Shown here: positions 10,527 to 25,500 of the stretch, one piece after another | Layout of the letters: each line of letters opens with the position of its first letter | Numbering within the stretch: position 1 is the stretch's first letter | Origin: Arenicola marina | Taxonomy: Eukaryota; Annelida; Polychaeta; Arenicolidae | Length of the DNA stretch: 64,000 nt | Reading direction: 5' to 3' | Assembly: GCA_964019135.1 (NCBI GenBank) | Contig: OZ025249.1 | Span: forward strand, 4,464,001 to 4,528,000 | The notes under the pieces: model-generated | Seen by the model: only the letters and a program-made list of their open reading frames with translations | Database searches by the model: none | What the model was told of the DNA's origin: nothing | Made by a program: the position numbers and the translations under genes

Positions 10527-13500
10527 CTAGATACAGAAAACACAGAGTCCAACAACAAGCCTCAAATATCCTTACAACTACCGCTTAGCAAGTCTATAAC
10601 AAATTATAGATAGATAGATAGTTTATTTCGTTTTGTTCATTTATAACAAATTAATCAGAAGTAAACCATCAGAATAATTGTAACAATTTTGACGCACAAA
10701 ACTTGTTTGAAAATCGTTAAATAAAAACCATCGTATTCCCAGTGGGTAATGAACACAGGACCCCCCCCCCCCCCATCCCCTCCAGCCCGCCTTCCTCACA
10801 CACACATCCGTTCCAGGTCGCGGTGTCACCTTCAATGCTTCATAACCCCATCCGGTCGGCTTTTAATATCCCGACAAAACAATGTGGCCAAAGGCAATCA
10901 CATCTGGTTGGTAGGGTAGGGCGTGAAGCTGGGTGGGGCAGGGTGTGAAGCTGGGTGGGGTAGGGAGTGAAGGTGGGTCGGGTAGGGAATGATTGGGGGA
11001 TAGGGGAGTGGGATAATTGTGAGTGCATTTTTCCTATACGCCACCTCGCTTTAAACAGTCATTATGCAATTGCAACACAGGCCACGAAGTTGACTTTAGT
11101 GGGAGTTGTACCACTGGAGACCTCAGTCCGACCAAAGCGAAAAGAACAAATATATCCTGCCTTTACGCACAGTTACCCCCAGTGGGCCAATCAGAGAGTA
11201 GCAGGGAGCCAGGGGGTGTATGCAGATCCACGCTTGGCAAACGGAGATGCCGTGAGCGCCATCTTGGGGCGATGTTTGTTCCCGGGTCTGTAGATACCGA
11301 ACGCTTACTACAGTATCGGGGCGTGGGGGTAGGGGTAGGCGGGAGGGGGGGGGCGAGGTGCACTGGTCGACCCCTAGTCCCCCCCCCGCTTCCCGAAGCT
11401 CCGGCAGCTGAGTTGTGATCATGGATGTGGTGGTGTGTCTGTGTGTTTAGGAGGAGGGGTGAGTGGGTGTGGGGCGGACAATATGCAATAGGGGGCCAGC
11501 AGATATGACAGAAAGGTTAAACGTAATATAGGCAATGGGGATATTGCTATGGAAGGCGCCCAAAACGTGTAGACGCCGGCATATCGAACGCTCGTATTGG
11601 GGAGCACGAAGCCAGCGATGTGACGCTTTGGGGCCAAACGTGTCGGAGATTATGGTTTATAGTGTGAAGGTCAAAGGTCAAGTTGGAACCAGCAACATAC
11701 CTAGCTACAATCTAATGAACAAGAGTGACACGGAATTAAAAGAAATGCTATATTTCACACAGACTTCTACTCTGTTGATCAAACAAAGACCACGGCATAG
11801 TATCATTCGATGAAGTAATGCCAATGGCATAATACGGGCATTAACGGACAAAAATACGAAAGGGCTCGTGGGCATAATATAGGCATCTACGGAATAAATA
11901 CGAAAACAGCTCATGGGCGTACTACAGGTATTTGCGGAATAAAGACGGAAAGGGATCAGGCATAATACAGGTATCTACGGAATACATACGAGAAATACCC
12001 CCCCCCCCTACCCATCTCCCACCCGCTCCTCGGTATAATACAGGGTTTTGAGGAATAAATAAGGAAAGAGTTCTGTGTCATATTAGACGTAATTACTGAA
12101 TAAATAGGGAAAGGACTCATTGGCACAATGCAGTTATTTACCGCCTAATTAGGAAATAATGTCATTAGTAAAATAGAGGTTCTGACGAAATTATTACATG
12201 ATAAGCTGATTGGATAAATGCATGTATTTCTACCATACAGTTAATGGATAATAATGACAGATAATGCAGGTATTGACGCAATAATGTCTTTGGTTTTATG
12301 CAGGCATGTACCATGGTACGGAATAATTTCATTGGTATAATGCAGGTACCGTTATTCCTGGGGCATAAGTCGCACCCGCCGAGTTTGAGAAATAATTAGA
12401 CTTGAGTCATGTATCAGTCGCACCGGGGTATAATTAAGCTTACATGTACATGCATTGACGAAATAACTATGGGATCATTTCATTGTTATTACATAGGTAG
12501 TTATGACATATCCACAAAACAATTTCAATAGCAGTAGTATATAGGCATTTACAAGGCAACCACGGATAATTTCATTCGGACAATAAAGATATTTACAAAA
12601 TAGCTATAAGTAAGTCCCATCGGTATTATAAATGAATTCATGAAGTAACTACGGAACGGTCTGCTTAGATCGGAGATACATGTATTGATGAAAAAGCAAT
12701 CATTGGTATAACGAAGTTATTGTCGAAATAACATAATAGTATAGAATATTCTAATGGTTTCATGCAGGTACGCATCACATAATTAGGGAATAATTTCATT
12801 GGTCTAACGCAGGTACATGCATCGGCGAAATAACTACGGCATGATTCCATCGCTATAATACAAACAATATTACAATCAGGTACCACAGAAGGAAATAACT
12901 ACGGAATCATTTCATCGCTATAATACAAACAATATTACAATGCATGTACCACTGAACGAAATAACTACGGAATCATTCCATTGCTATAATACAAACAATA
13001 TTACAATACAGGTACCACTGAACTAAATAACTACGGAATCATTCCATCGCTATAATACAAACAATATTACAATACAGGTACCACTGAACTAAATAACTAC
13101 GGAATCATTCCATCGCTATAATACAAACAATATTACAATACAGGTACCACTGAACTAAATAACTACGGAATCATTCCATCGCTATAATACAAACAATATT
13201 ACAATACATGTACCACTGAACTACAGCATAAGCTCACGGTATCAAACCAGTATTTACCCACATAAATGGGAAGACACAGACTGTAACGGGGAACACCTAA
13301 ACTAATATCATAAATTTAATTATCGCGTAACTTAGTTGTCCATAAAACACAAAACATTTGGAAAAAACCCTACAAAATCAACGTTTCCTAGTTTTGGAGC
13401 TGGTGGTTTATGATGAGTGAGGAGATACAGTTACTGGTACTTCTGACAGCCCAATGGGCGGTAATCAGGGTGAGTGAAGGGACATATCACTTTGCCATGG

Positions 13501-16500
13501 TCACATAAGGCGCTCTGTTTCTAACTCCTGGCCTCAGAATCGCATTGCTCGTGGTCTAATTCCGTCATAGAGCTGTTAAACACACCGTCCGACCAATATG
13601 CAATTAGGCCGATTTGAAAATCGGGCAAAACATTGTTTGAGGTAAGTGTGTGTGTATGGCGAGTGTTATGGGTGCAGGAGGGATGGGTAGGATGGGGGGG
13701 GGGGGTACCTTCTGCACCTTTGGCAAGGAGACAAAGACCCAGGGCTGTATAGCTGCAGCACTCTCTCTAATGAGGGGAGGTGGGGTGGGACCCAACGACT
13801 TCCGGACCTTGGACCGCCATATAGTGATATCCGTTCTACGGCGTTCCGCCCCCTACCCCCACCCATCCTCCCCACTCCGGCGTAGTCAGTGTAGGGGTCA
13901 GGGTGGGGGTCAGGGTGGGGTGTGGCGCCATGGGCCTGGGTAGGTGGTAGCGGTCGGAAGGAAAAACAGTCGCTATAGGCGCAACGCTACCCCCACAAAT
14001 ATCCCTTCACAATGAATATCTGTCCTTGTCATACAAGCACTGAATAAATATTGAAGCACCCCGCCCCCCGCCCCCCGCCACCCCTTGTGTCTACCCTCCT
14101 TCCATTATTCACCGACAATCCCACGCCGCATGTTTGTATGTTGCGTGTGCTTTCTATATCAACTTCTGTGTAGGCTCAGTTCTATGCGCTCACACTTGTG
14201 GAAGCTGAGATCAAACTTCGAAACGGAAGAACGCTTATTTTGCGTACGTGGACCAACGTAAGCATTTAGAAACGTTATGGGCCTTATAAACAACAGTTAG
14301 TGATACAAATAGATACATCCTTGTACAGAAACCACACCTTGAGATGATGACATATTGTCCGCAGCCGCATGGCAGACAGCAATTACATTTCTCCCACCAG
14401 ACCTTAAGATGTGAATCTCCACACTCCACACTCGGGAGACGACTCGTTCCCCGCCACAAAGGACCACGTGGTGCGAGAGGCACAGGAACCAGACAGCACA
14501 GTCGGCAAACACGTCGTCATTTCTCCGCCATTCACTGTCAAATGCGCAGCCATGAAAAACCTTCTATCGATGCCAGAACAGGGTGTGGGAGGGGGGGGGT
14601 GGGTGGGGAGGGGAGGAGGCAGTGAGAAAACGGGTGAGGAGAGCATGCCCCCCCCCCCTACCCCCTCACACAGTCCTACCATCTGGCTCCCAACTGGCGC
14701 CCTCACACCTGTGGGCTCACCCCGCGTATACAGACATCCCGAGGGCCAAGTAAAAAAAAATGGCCGCTGACGTGTGCGATTTCCGTTAAATTTCAAAAAT
14801 AATCTCTGAATACATGCCAGCTCAGCGCGGCCATGCTGTGTCCACAGACCTACCTGGTGGGCTCACAAATCAATGAATAAATCAATGCGGGTAAAAAATG
14901 TATAACAGCACATCTTTTATTGACAGAGACACTCCAAAGGTCTAGTGGATCATGTCAAAATATGCGGAAACATACTACTTTGGACTCCCCGGGTGACAGA
15001 CCATAATCTCATAAGACGGTTCTGCAACTAGACATAACTGTTACAGAACACGCGCAGACGAAAATAAGCCGGCCTCCACTAAAAACCAGATACCGTACTG
15101 CCGGAGTCTCACCGAGCTTGGACCATCATCACTAGGGCAGGAATACGAACTTGCCAGGTCAATAGACAAAGCGACATCTAAAACAAATTACTCTGAATCG
15201 TTGATGAATTGCCTCCATAAAGGTTACTTTACGAATGAGAGCCTACCTGGAGCGTGCTTTATGCTACGAAATTGAGAAAACACTAAACGTCGAAGATTGA
15301 AAATAAAGGAGTTAAAGTTGGACCTACAGCGATGTGTCACAGTGAGGCCGGTGATGTGGCTGAGGAGGTGGGGTGTCGAGGTAAACTTACACCATAAAAC
15401 GACGCAAGCTACAAAGTTAATTATTCAAGAGAAAACGGCCGTGCGTGTGACTAGGCAGAAAGCAGACGGCAAACGCCTCATTTTCCCGCCCTCACGATCA
15501 CGTGGTATGGGGAATCTCTCTGAAAGAAGTCCATCTCCAGTAGCCACGTCACACTGTACACTATCCTCGCCACAAACCCGTCTCTGACACACCCTGTACA
15601 GCCACCTAAGGTGTTGGGGCAGGGGGTGGCATGTGTGCATGCAGACACTGGGGAGTGCGGGGAGGAGGGGTGGGGGCCGTTGTTTGCAGTCCCCTGCCCC
15701 GCCGCCAAGGCCAGGGAGGGGCGGAGACCGGGGTGCGCCAGGAACACCCCGACGAAGGACGCCATAGGCCACGGCATTTCGTTTTGTCGTGCACATGAAA
15801 AGCAAACAGGAGCGACACGTGTTCAGAGCACACGTTCAGACCCGTAGCTTCCAAAAACACCGCCGCGGTTTTCTTATAGATCTCCGTATTACCATGGCGG
15901 CGAGATGGGAAACTCGCAGCCCAACTCTAGCGGCGGTCTATGCAATAGACGAAACACGGGACGCAGAGGAAAGGGAGAGGAAAAATTTACAAGTGAAAGG
16001 CTCTGGAGGGGATAGTTGATGGAGACGCGTCGGCCGAGTAGACGGGGAAGGAAGGGAAGGCCTGTCAGGGTCAGACCGTGTCTCAATTCCGGGCTAAAAT
16101 GAAAGTCAAACAGGGTTTGTCGGCGCCGGATTAGGCCCGGCTCGTGTTTCAGCACGCTCTGATTGAAGGCAAGCCACCCGGACCAGCGAGATGGACCCGC
16201 CTCTGAAATGGTCTTCAAGCGACACTGGCGGTGAAACTGCAAACCAAATCGATGGGAGAATATCAATGGTCTATTTCCCCCGCTTCGCCCCGCTCCCTCG
16301 TCCCAACTTTCCCTCAGAACCGCTCTCCCCGCTCCCCACTTTCCCTCAGCACCGCTCTCCCTCTCTTACCCAACCACCTCCCCATGCCTCCTTTAGGGGG
16401 CGATTATTTCTCCAGCCAATAGAAGGCGTCCTATGCAGCTTGAGGGACAGCGTTTGAAAGCCTAAGCCGTTAAAAACTATGCTAGTCATATTTCCAACAC

Positions 16501-19500
16501 AGCCTATACTCTCGCCATCTTGCAAAGTGCCTATGGCGCGTCCCACATCCTTCAAAATTCCATATGAAGCATCAGTTTCACGAATCAATGGTACGTGGAG
16601 CAAACGAAAGGATCAGGTTGCAAGTCGTTAGCCGCCGCGTTATAACAATAACACACAGAACACGTCACAATAATTAACAGTGTCTGTCTGCAATACATGC
16701 TTTCAGAACAAATCGGTCCGCCATTTTTACTTATCCGCAAAAATGACCAACAAAAGGAACCAGATTCAAGCGTAGTGTTTTCTTTTCAAGTAACTATACA
16801 TTCCCATGAATAGCACAAAGGAACACGTCCCATAACGGCTTTGTCAGCGTGGACATCAATGAGACTCCGTGTTATTCCCCCGTCTACATAATTCCCCTCC
16901 GCGCCTTGTCCAACAAGCAAACTGTTTTTGATCGTAGAGCCTCTCTTTTACCTGCCCACTCCGGTCCATTATCCGGCTATACACCCCCACTCTCCGGCCG
17001 TCCCATGACTTCCGCCCTCCACCAACCACGTGGTCAGTCAATATACCCTGACATAAGCGTCTCATCGGCTGTGCACTGTATTGAGCTCAGCCCGTGTCAA
17101 CAGTTGACCGGAGCCGTGGCTGGGGGACACCAAGCATCGACGGGCGGGCCACAATGGCAGCAGGCACCATTCACAGCGCTGTTTGGTCAGGGATCGGGTC
17201 GGTTTGTAGTTCCCGCAACGCCCGCCACACCTGTCAAAATGGGGCCGGTCCAGTGCAGTCGCCATGGCAACAGTATGAAAGGCCTGACCAGCTAAATCTA
17301 GTAGTTGTATGCACCATTGCATTAGTGTACATTAAACAAATTACGAATTTATAGTTCGTCAATCAGAATCAGAATTTTAGGATATATTAATATACGGGTG
17401 ACGAAATCCCCCACGTTGCCTTTGGAATGACATTCTTTAAGATGCTATAATTTTTGAATTGAATCTTTTTACCGGGAGTGTAAAACAAGCCCCGACCATG
17501 TGCCAGTGACTGGGGTCTAACGAGACGTGGGGACAGCGGGAAGGCTATAGGATGCTAATAAGATGCTTTTAACATGGTATTGGGGAGGAGACCCATCCGT
17601 CACCATTGAACTGGGCTTGTCGTACTATGTACATACAGCGGCTGACACCCACAGACCCCCCCCTCACCCCCCACCCTCATACCCCTGGCCCCACGTAGAG
17701 CCGACCCCACCCCCGTCACAACCCACCCACCATGCGACCCACGGCTCAGGGGCCCGCATCGCACCGCCCTGCGCCACTAGAGACCGCCACCGTCTGACAG
17801 GGCCGGCCCCAGACTCACCTCCATATCGACCCAGAACTCGAAGGGCTTTTCGGGTTTTGTGCCGTACGAGTAGAAGACGAAGTAGTGCGGCCGCTGGACG
17901 TAAGAGGGCATGCTGGCGGGCGTGGGCTCCCCGTCAGCCAGGGACCAGTTAGCCAGGCGGCTGCCCTCCCTCGGCGACATGTATACGTTGACGTGACAGG
18001 GACCTGCGGGCAACGACATAGGTCTCCGCTATACGACAGCGCCAACTTACCCGACAACAGCTGGGCCGGTATGCATGCACCATACTTAGCCAATCCAAAT
18101 CTAGCTGACGCATTTTAAAACGGTTTTCCCGGCAATGATCAGACGGATACTACTCATCATAGAAATGTTAATAGGGGGATAATAACTAGCGATTCTCAAT
18201 ACTACGACTTTTTCAAGCGTGAAAGCCGGTTTCCGTTTGCAATTTGCGCCATTTTTATTACTAACTACACCAAATTGGGTAAATGTAACAACAATTTTTG
18301 GGTGCAAAATTTGAAAAAAATACCAGTATTTATAAAGCAGTATCTATTAATTAGAACCAGTTATTGTTAGCCGTTTATTATGAAAATTCTTATATTCAAA
18401 CCTGTCACAGCAAACGTCAGTCGCTGTCGCTTCTCGGCGACATCAGATCTCTCTACGAGTTGTAGTTCCGCCTTGGGAGTGACCTGGGGCTTCGGACCGG
18501 GTATGTAGTAAAACTCCCTGTGGGATAAAACAAGCAGTCACAAACAACAAGCCCGGTGAGCCTTCATGGGAGTGGCGGGGGGGGTGGGGGGCGTCCTTCA
18601 CCCAGCACATTATGACCGCAGCACTCCACAGGAAACCCCACCGTGTACTCATTAACTTATTATTAAATAAACACAGAAACAATAATACATGAAACTTTAA
18701 TGGCACTATTTAGACCTGAACTCTTATTAGCGGAAAATTTAAACGAATGCATGGGCAAAACAATATCGAAAACCTTAATACATGGGCGCAAAGCAAAGCA
18801 AAGCTGCCCTGGCCACGGATGAAGCATCTTATCGTCTGATGTCCATTCAGTTCTAGAGTCGTCGCGCCGTTCACGCTCGTAGATCATAACGCCCCGTCGC
18901 CAAATAAAATACAAGGAACGGGCAGGCCGCAGTGATTGGCTACAAGGCTGACTTACGTCATCATGGCGAGCAGTGGGAAGTAGAAGGGCAGGCCGCAGTA
19001 GGCCGCAGTGATTGGCTACAAGGCTGACTTACGTCATCATGGCGAGCAGTGGGAAGTAGAAGGGCAGGCCGCAGTAGGCCGCAGTGATTGGCTACAAGGC
19101 TGACTTACGTCATCATGGCGAGCAGTGGGAAGTAGAAGGGCAGGCCGCAGTAGGCCGCAGTGATTGGCTACAAGGCTGACTTACGTCATCATGGCGAGCA
19201 GTGGGAAGTAGAAGGGCAGGCCGCAGTAGGCCGCAGTGATTGGCTACAAGGCTGACTTACGTCATCATGGCGAGCAGTGGGAAGTAGAAGGGCAGGCCGC
19301 AGTAGGCCGCAGTGATTGGCTACAAGGCTGACTTACGTCATCATGGCGAGCAGTGGGAAGTAGAAGGGCAGGCCGCAGTAGGCCGCAGTGATTGGCTACA
19401 AGGCTGACTTACGTCATCATGGCGAGCAGTGGGAAGTAGAAGGGCAGGCCGCAGTAGGCGGCAGTGATTGGCTACAAGGCTGACTTACGTCATCATGGCG

Positions 19501-22500
19501 AGCAGTGGAAAGTAGAAGGGCAGGCCGCAGTAGGCGGCAGTGATTGGCTACAAGGCTGACTTACGTCATCATGGCGAGTAGTGGGAAGTAGAAGGGCAGG
19601 CCGCAGTAGGCCGCAGTGATTGGCTACAAGGCTGACTTACGTCATCATGGCGAGCAGTGGGAAGTAGAAGGGCAGGCCGCAGTAGGCCGCAGTGATTGGC
19701 TACAAGGCTGACATACGTCATCATGGCGAGCAGTGGGAAGTAGAAGGGCAGGCCGCAGTAGGCCGCAGTGATTGGCTACAAGGCTGACTTACGTCATCAT
19801 GGCGAGCAGTGGGAAGTAGAAGGGCAGGCCGCAGTAGGCCGCAGTGATTGGCTACAAGGCTGACTTACGTCATCATGGCGAGCAGTGGGAAGTAGAAGGG
19901 CAGGCCGCAGTAGGCCGCAGTGATTGGATACAAGGCTGACTTACGTCATCATGGCGAGCAGTGGGAAGTAGAAGGGCAGGCCGCAGTAGGCCGCAGTGAT
20001 TGGATACAAGGCTGACTTACGTCATCATGGCGAGCAGTGGGAAGTAGAAGGGCAGGCCGCAGTAGGCCGCAGTGATTGGCTACAAGGCTGACTTACGTCA
20101 TCATGGCGAGCAGTGGGAAGTAGGAGGGCAGACCGCAGTAGGCCGCAGTGATTGGCTACAAGGCTGACTTACGTCATCATGGCGAGCAGTGGGAAGTAGA
20201 AGGGCAGACCGCAGTAGGCCGCAGTGATTGGCTACAAGGCTGACTTACGTCATCATGGCGAGCAGTGGGAAGTAGAAGGGCAGACCGCAGTAGGCCGCGG
20301 TGATTGGCTACAAGGCTGACTTACGTCATCATGGCGAGCAGTGGGAAGTAGAAGAGCAGACCGCAGTAGGCCGCAGTGATTGGCTACAAGGCTGACTTAC
20401 GTCATCATGGCGAGCAGTGGGAAGTAGAAGGGCAGGCCGCAGTAGGCCGCAGTGATTGGCTACAAGGCTGACTTACGTCATCATGGCGAGCAGTGGGAAG
20501 TAGAAGGGCAGACCGCAGTAGGCCGCAGTGATTGGCTACAAGGCTGACTTACGTCATCATGGCGAGCAGTGGGAAGTAGAAGGGCAGGCCGCAGTAGGCC
20601 GCAGTGATTGGCTACAAGGCTGACTTACGTCATCATGGCGAGCAGTGGGAAGTAGAAGGGCAGGCCGCAGTAGGCCGCAGTGATTGGATACAAGGCTGAC
20701 TTACGTCATCATGGCGAGCAGTGGGAAGTAGAAGGGCAGGCCGCAGTAGGCGGCAGTGATTGGATACAAGGCAGACTTACGTCATCATGGCGAGCAGTGG
20801 GAAGTAGAAGGGCAGGCCGCAGTAGGCCGCAGTGATTGGCTACAAGGCTGACTTACGTCATCATGGCGAGCAGTGGGAAGTAGAAGGGCAGACCGCAGTA
20901 GGCCGCAGTGATTGGCTACAAGGCTGACTTACGTCATCATGGCGAGCAGTGGGAAGTAGAAGGGCAGACCGCAGTAGGCCGCAGTGATTGGCTACAAGGC
21001 TGACTTACGTCATCATGGCGAGCAGTGGGAAGTAGAAGGGCAGACCGCAGTAGGCCGCGGTGATTGGCTACAAGGCTGACTTACGTCATCATGGCGAGCA
21101 GTGGGAAGTAGAAGAGCAGACCGCAGTAGGCCGCAGTGATTGGCTACAAGGCTGACTTACGTCATCATGGCGAGCAGTGGGAAGTAGAAGGGCAGGCCGC
21201 AGTAGGCCGCAGTGATTGGCTACAAGGCTGACTTACGTCATCATGGCGAGCAGTGGGAAGTAGAAGGGCAGACCGCAGTAGGCCGCAGTGATTGGCTACA
21301 AGGCTGACTTACGTCATCATGGCGAGCAGTGGGAAGTAGAAGGGCAGGCCGCAGTAGGCCGCAGTGATTGGCTACAAGGCTGACTTACGTCATCATGGCG
21401 AGCAGTGGGAAGTAGAAGGGCAGGCCGCAGTAGGCCGCAGTGATTGGCTACAAGGCTGACTTACGTCATCATGGCGAGCAGTGGGAAGTAGAAGGGCAGA
21501 CCGCAGTAGGCCGCAGTGATTGGCTACAAGGCTGACTTACGTCATCATGGCGAGCAGTAGGAAGTAGAAGGGCAGGCCGCAGTAGGCCGCAGTGATTGGC
21601 TACAAGGCTGACTTACGTCATCATAGCGAGCAGTGGGAAGTAGAAGGGCAGGCCGCAGTAGGCCGCGGTGATTGGCTACAAGGCTGACTTACGTCATCAT
21701 GGCGAGCAGTGGGAAGTAGAAGGGCAGGCCGCAGTAGGCCGCAGTGATTGGCTACAAGGCTGACTTACGTCATCATGGCGAGCAGTGGGAAGTAGAAGGG
21801 CAGACCGCAGTAGGCCGCGGTGATTGGCTACAAGGCTGACTTACGTCATCATGGCGAGCAGTGGGAAGTAGAAGGGCAGGCCGCAGTAGGCCGCGGTGAT
21901 TGGCTACAAGGCTGACTTACGTCATCATGGCGAGCAGTGGGAAGTAGAAGGGCAGACCGCAGTAGGCCGCAGTGATTGGCTACAAGGCTGACTTACGTCA
22001 TCATGGCGAGTAGTGGGAAGTAGAAGGGCAGGCCGCAGTAGGCCGCAGTGATTGGCTACAAGGCTGACTTACGTCATCATGGCGAGCAGTAGGAAGTAGA
22101 AGGGCAGGCCGCAGTAGGCCGCAGTGATTGGCTACAAGGCTGACTTACGTCATCATGGCGAGCAGTGGGAAGTAGAAGGGCAGGCCGCAGTAGGCCGCGG
22201 TGATTGGCTACAAGGCTGACTTACGTCATCATGGCGAGCAGTGGGAAGTAGAAGGGCAGGCCGCAGTAGGCCGCAGTGATTGGCTACAAGGCTGACTTAC
22301 GTCATCATGGCGAGCAGTGGGAAGTAGAAGGGCAGGCCGCAGTAGGCCGCAGTGATAGGCTACAAGGCTGACTTACGTCATCATGGCGAGTAGTGGGAAG
22401 TAGAAGGGCAGGCCGCAGTAGGCCGCAGTGATTGGCTACAAGGCTGACTTACGTCATCATGGCGAGCAGTGGGAAGTAGAAGGGCAGGCCGCAGTAGGCC

Positions 22501-25500
22501 GCGGTGATTGGCTACAAGGCTGACTTACGTCATCATGGCGAGCAGTGGGAAGTAGAAGGGCAGGCCGCAGTAGGCCGCGGTGATTGGCTACAAGGCTGAC
22601 TTACGTCATCATGGCGAGCAGTGGGAAGTAGAAGGGCAGGCCGCAGTAGGCCGCAGTGATTGGCTACAAGGCTGACTTACGTCATCATGGCGAGCAGTGG
22701 GAAGTAGAAGGGCAGGCCGCAGTAGGCCGCGGTGATTGGCTACAAGGCTGACTTACGTCATCATGGCGAGCAGTGGGAAGTAGAAGGGCAGGCCGCAGTA
22801 GGCCGCAGTGATTGGCTACAAGGCTGACTTACGTCATCATGGCGAGTAGTGGGAAGTAGAAGGGCAGGCCGCAGTAGGCCGGAGTGATTGGCTACAAGGC
22901 TGACTTACGTCATCATGGCGAGCAGTGGGAAGTAGAAGGGCAGACCGCAGTAGGCAGCAGTGATTGGCTACAAGGCTGACTTACGTCATCATGGCGAGTA
23001 GTGGGATGTAGAAGGGCAGGCCGCAGTAGGCCGCAGTGATTGGCTACAAGGCTGACTTACGTCATCATGGCGAGCAGTGGGAAGTAGAAGGGCAGGCCGC
23101 AGTAGGCCGCAGTGATTGGCTACAAGGCTGACTTACGTCATCATGGCGAGCAGTGGGAAGTAGAAGGGCAGGCCGCAGTAGGCCGCGGTGATTAGCTACA
23201 AGGCTGACTTACGTCATCATGGCGAGCAGTGGGAAGTAGAAGGGCAGGCCGCAGTAGGCCGCAGGGATTGGCTACAAGGCTGACTTACGTCATCATGGCG
23301 AGCAGTGGGAAGTAGAAGGTCAGGCCGCAGTAGGCCGCAGTGATTGGCTACAAGGCTGACTTACGTCATCATGGCGAGCAGTGGGAAGTAGAAGGGCAGG
23401 CCGCAGTAGGCCGCAGTGATTGGCTACAAGGCTGACTTACGTCATCATGGCGAGCAGTGGGAAGTAGAAGGGCAGGCCGCAGTAGGCCGCAGTGATTGGC
23501 TACAAGGTTGACTTACGTCATCATGGCGAGCAGTGGGAAGTAGAAGGGCAGGCCGCAGTAGGCCACGGTGATTGGCTACAAGGCTGACTTACGTCATCGT
23601 GGCGAGCAGTGGGAAGTAGAAGGGCAGGCCGCAGTAGGCCGCAGTGATTGGCTACAAGGCTGACTTACGTCATCATGGCGAGCAGTGGGAAGTAGAAGGG
23701 CAGGCCGCAGTAGGCCGCAGTGATTGGCTACAAGGCTGACTTACGTCATCATGGCGAGCAGTGGGAAGTAGAAGGGCAGGCCGCAGTAGGCCGCAGGGAT
23801 TGGCTACAAGGCTGACTTACGTCATCATGGCGAGCAGTGGGAAGTAGAAGGGCAGGCCGCAGTAGGCCGCAGTGATTGGCTACAAGGCTGACTTACGTCA
23901 TCATGGCGAGCAGTGGGAAGTAGAAGGGCAGGCCGCAGTAGGCCACGGTGATTGGCTACAAGGCTGACTTACCTCATCATGGCGAGCAGTGGGAAGTAGA
24001 AGGGCAGGCCGCAGTAGGCCGGAGTGATTGGCTACAAGGCTGACTTACGTCATCATGGCGAGCAGTGGGAAGTAGAAGGGCAGGCCGCAGTAGGCCGCAG
24101 TGATTGGCTACAAGGCTGACTTACGTCATCATGGCGAGCAGTGGGAAGTAGAAGGGCAGGCCGCAGTAGGCCACAGTGATTGGCTACAAGGCTGACTTAC
24201 GTCATCATGGCGAGCAGTGGGAAGTAGAAGGGCAGGCCGCAGTAGGCCGCAGTGATTGGCTACAAGGCTGACTTACGTCATCATGGCGAGCAGTGGGAAG
24301 TAGAAGGGCAGGCCGCAGTAGGCCGCAGGGATTGGCTACAAGGCTGACTTACCGCATCATGGCGAGCAGTGGGAAGTAGAAGGGCAGGCCGCAGTAGACC
24401 GCAGTGATTGGCTACAAGGCTGACTTACGTCATCATGGCGAGCAGTGGGAAGTAGAAGGGCAGGCCGCAGTAGGCCGCAGGGATTGGCTACAAGGCTGAC
24501 TTACGTCATCATGGCGAGCAGTGGGAAGTAGAAGGGCAGGCCGCAGTAGGCCGCAGTGATTGGCTACAAGGCTGACTTACGCCATCATGGCGAGCAGTGG
24601 GAAGTAGAAGGGCAGGCCGCAGTAGACCGCAGGGATTGGCTACAAGGCTGACTTACGTCATCATGGCGAGCAGTGGGAAGTAGAAGGGCAGGCTGCAGTA
24701 GGCCGCAGTGATTGGCTACAAGGCTGACTTACGTCATCATGGCGAGCAGTGGGAAGTAGAAGGGCAGGCCGCAGTAGGCCGCAGTGATTGGCTACAAGGC
24801 TGACTTACGTCATCATGGCGAGCAGTGGGAAGTAGAAGGGCAGGCCGCAGTAGACCGCAGTGATTGGCTACAAGGCTGACTTACGTCATCATGGCGAGCA
24901 GTGGGAAGTAGAAGGGCAGGCCGCAGTAGGCCGCAGGGATTGGCTACAAGGCTGACTTACGTCATCATGGCGAGCAGTGGGAAGTAGAAGGGCAGGCCGC
25001 AGTAGGCCGCAGTGATTGGCTACAAGGCTGACTTACGTCATCATGGCGAGCAGTGGGAAGTAGAAGGGCAGGCCGCAGTAGGCCGCAGTGATTGGCTACA
25101 AGGCTGACTTACGTCATCATGGCGAGCAGTGGGAAGTAGAAGGGCAGGCCGCAGTAGGCCGCAGTGATTGGCTACAAGGCTGACTTACGTCATCATGGCG
25201 AGCAGTGGGAAGTAGAAGGGCAGGCCGCAGTAGGCCGCAGTGATTGGCTACAAGGCTGACTTACGTCATCATGGCGAGCAGTGGGAAGTAGAAGGGCAGG
25301 CCGCAGTAGGCCGCAGGGATTGGCTACAAGGCTGACTTACGTCATCATGGCGAGCAGTGGGAAGTAGAAGGGCAGGCCGCAGTAGGCCGCAGTGATTGGC
25401 TACAAGGCTGACTTACGTCATCATGGCGAGCAGTGGGAAGTAGAAGGGCAGGCCGCAGTAGGCCGCAGTGATTGGCTACAAGGCTGACTTACGCCATCAT

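Larger units (their letters stand above)
10527..17818. other. ERMP1 intron 13
   Basis: A 7.3-kb intron with no exon I can recognise on either strand. It contains several repeats listed separately, C/G homopolymers (near 10,760, 12,000, 13,695 and 14,645) and GC-rich stretches at 13,700-15,800. The open frames there (up to 148 codons) are overlapping, low-complexity and lack family signatures. Confidence 0.6.

Noticed and set aside
14404..15805. Overlapping open frames of 90-130 codons on both strands in ERMP1 intron 13
   Set aside because: GC-rich, mutually overlapping and low-complexity, with no family motifs and no consistent splice sites.
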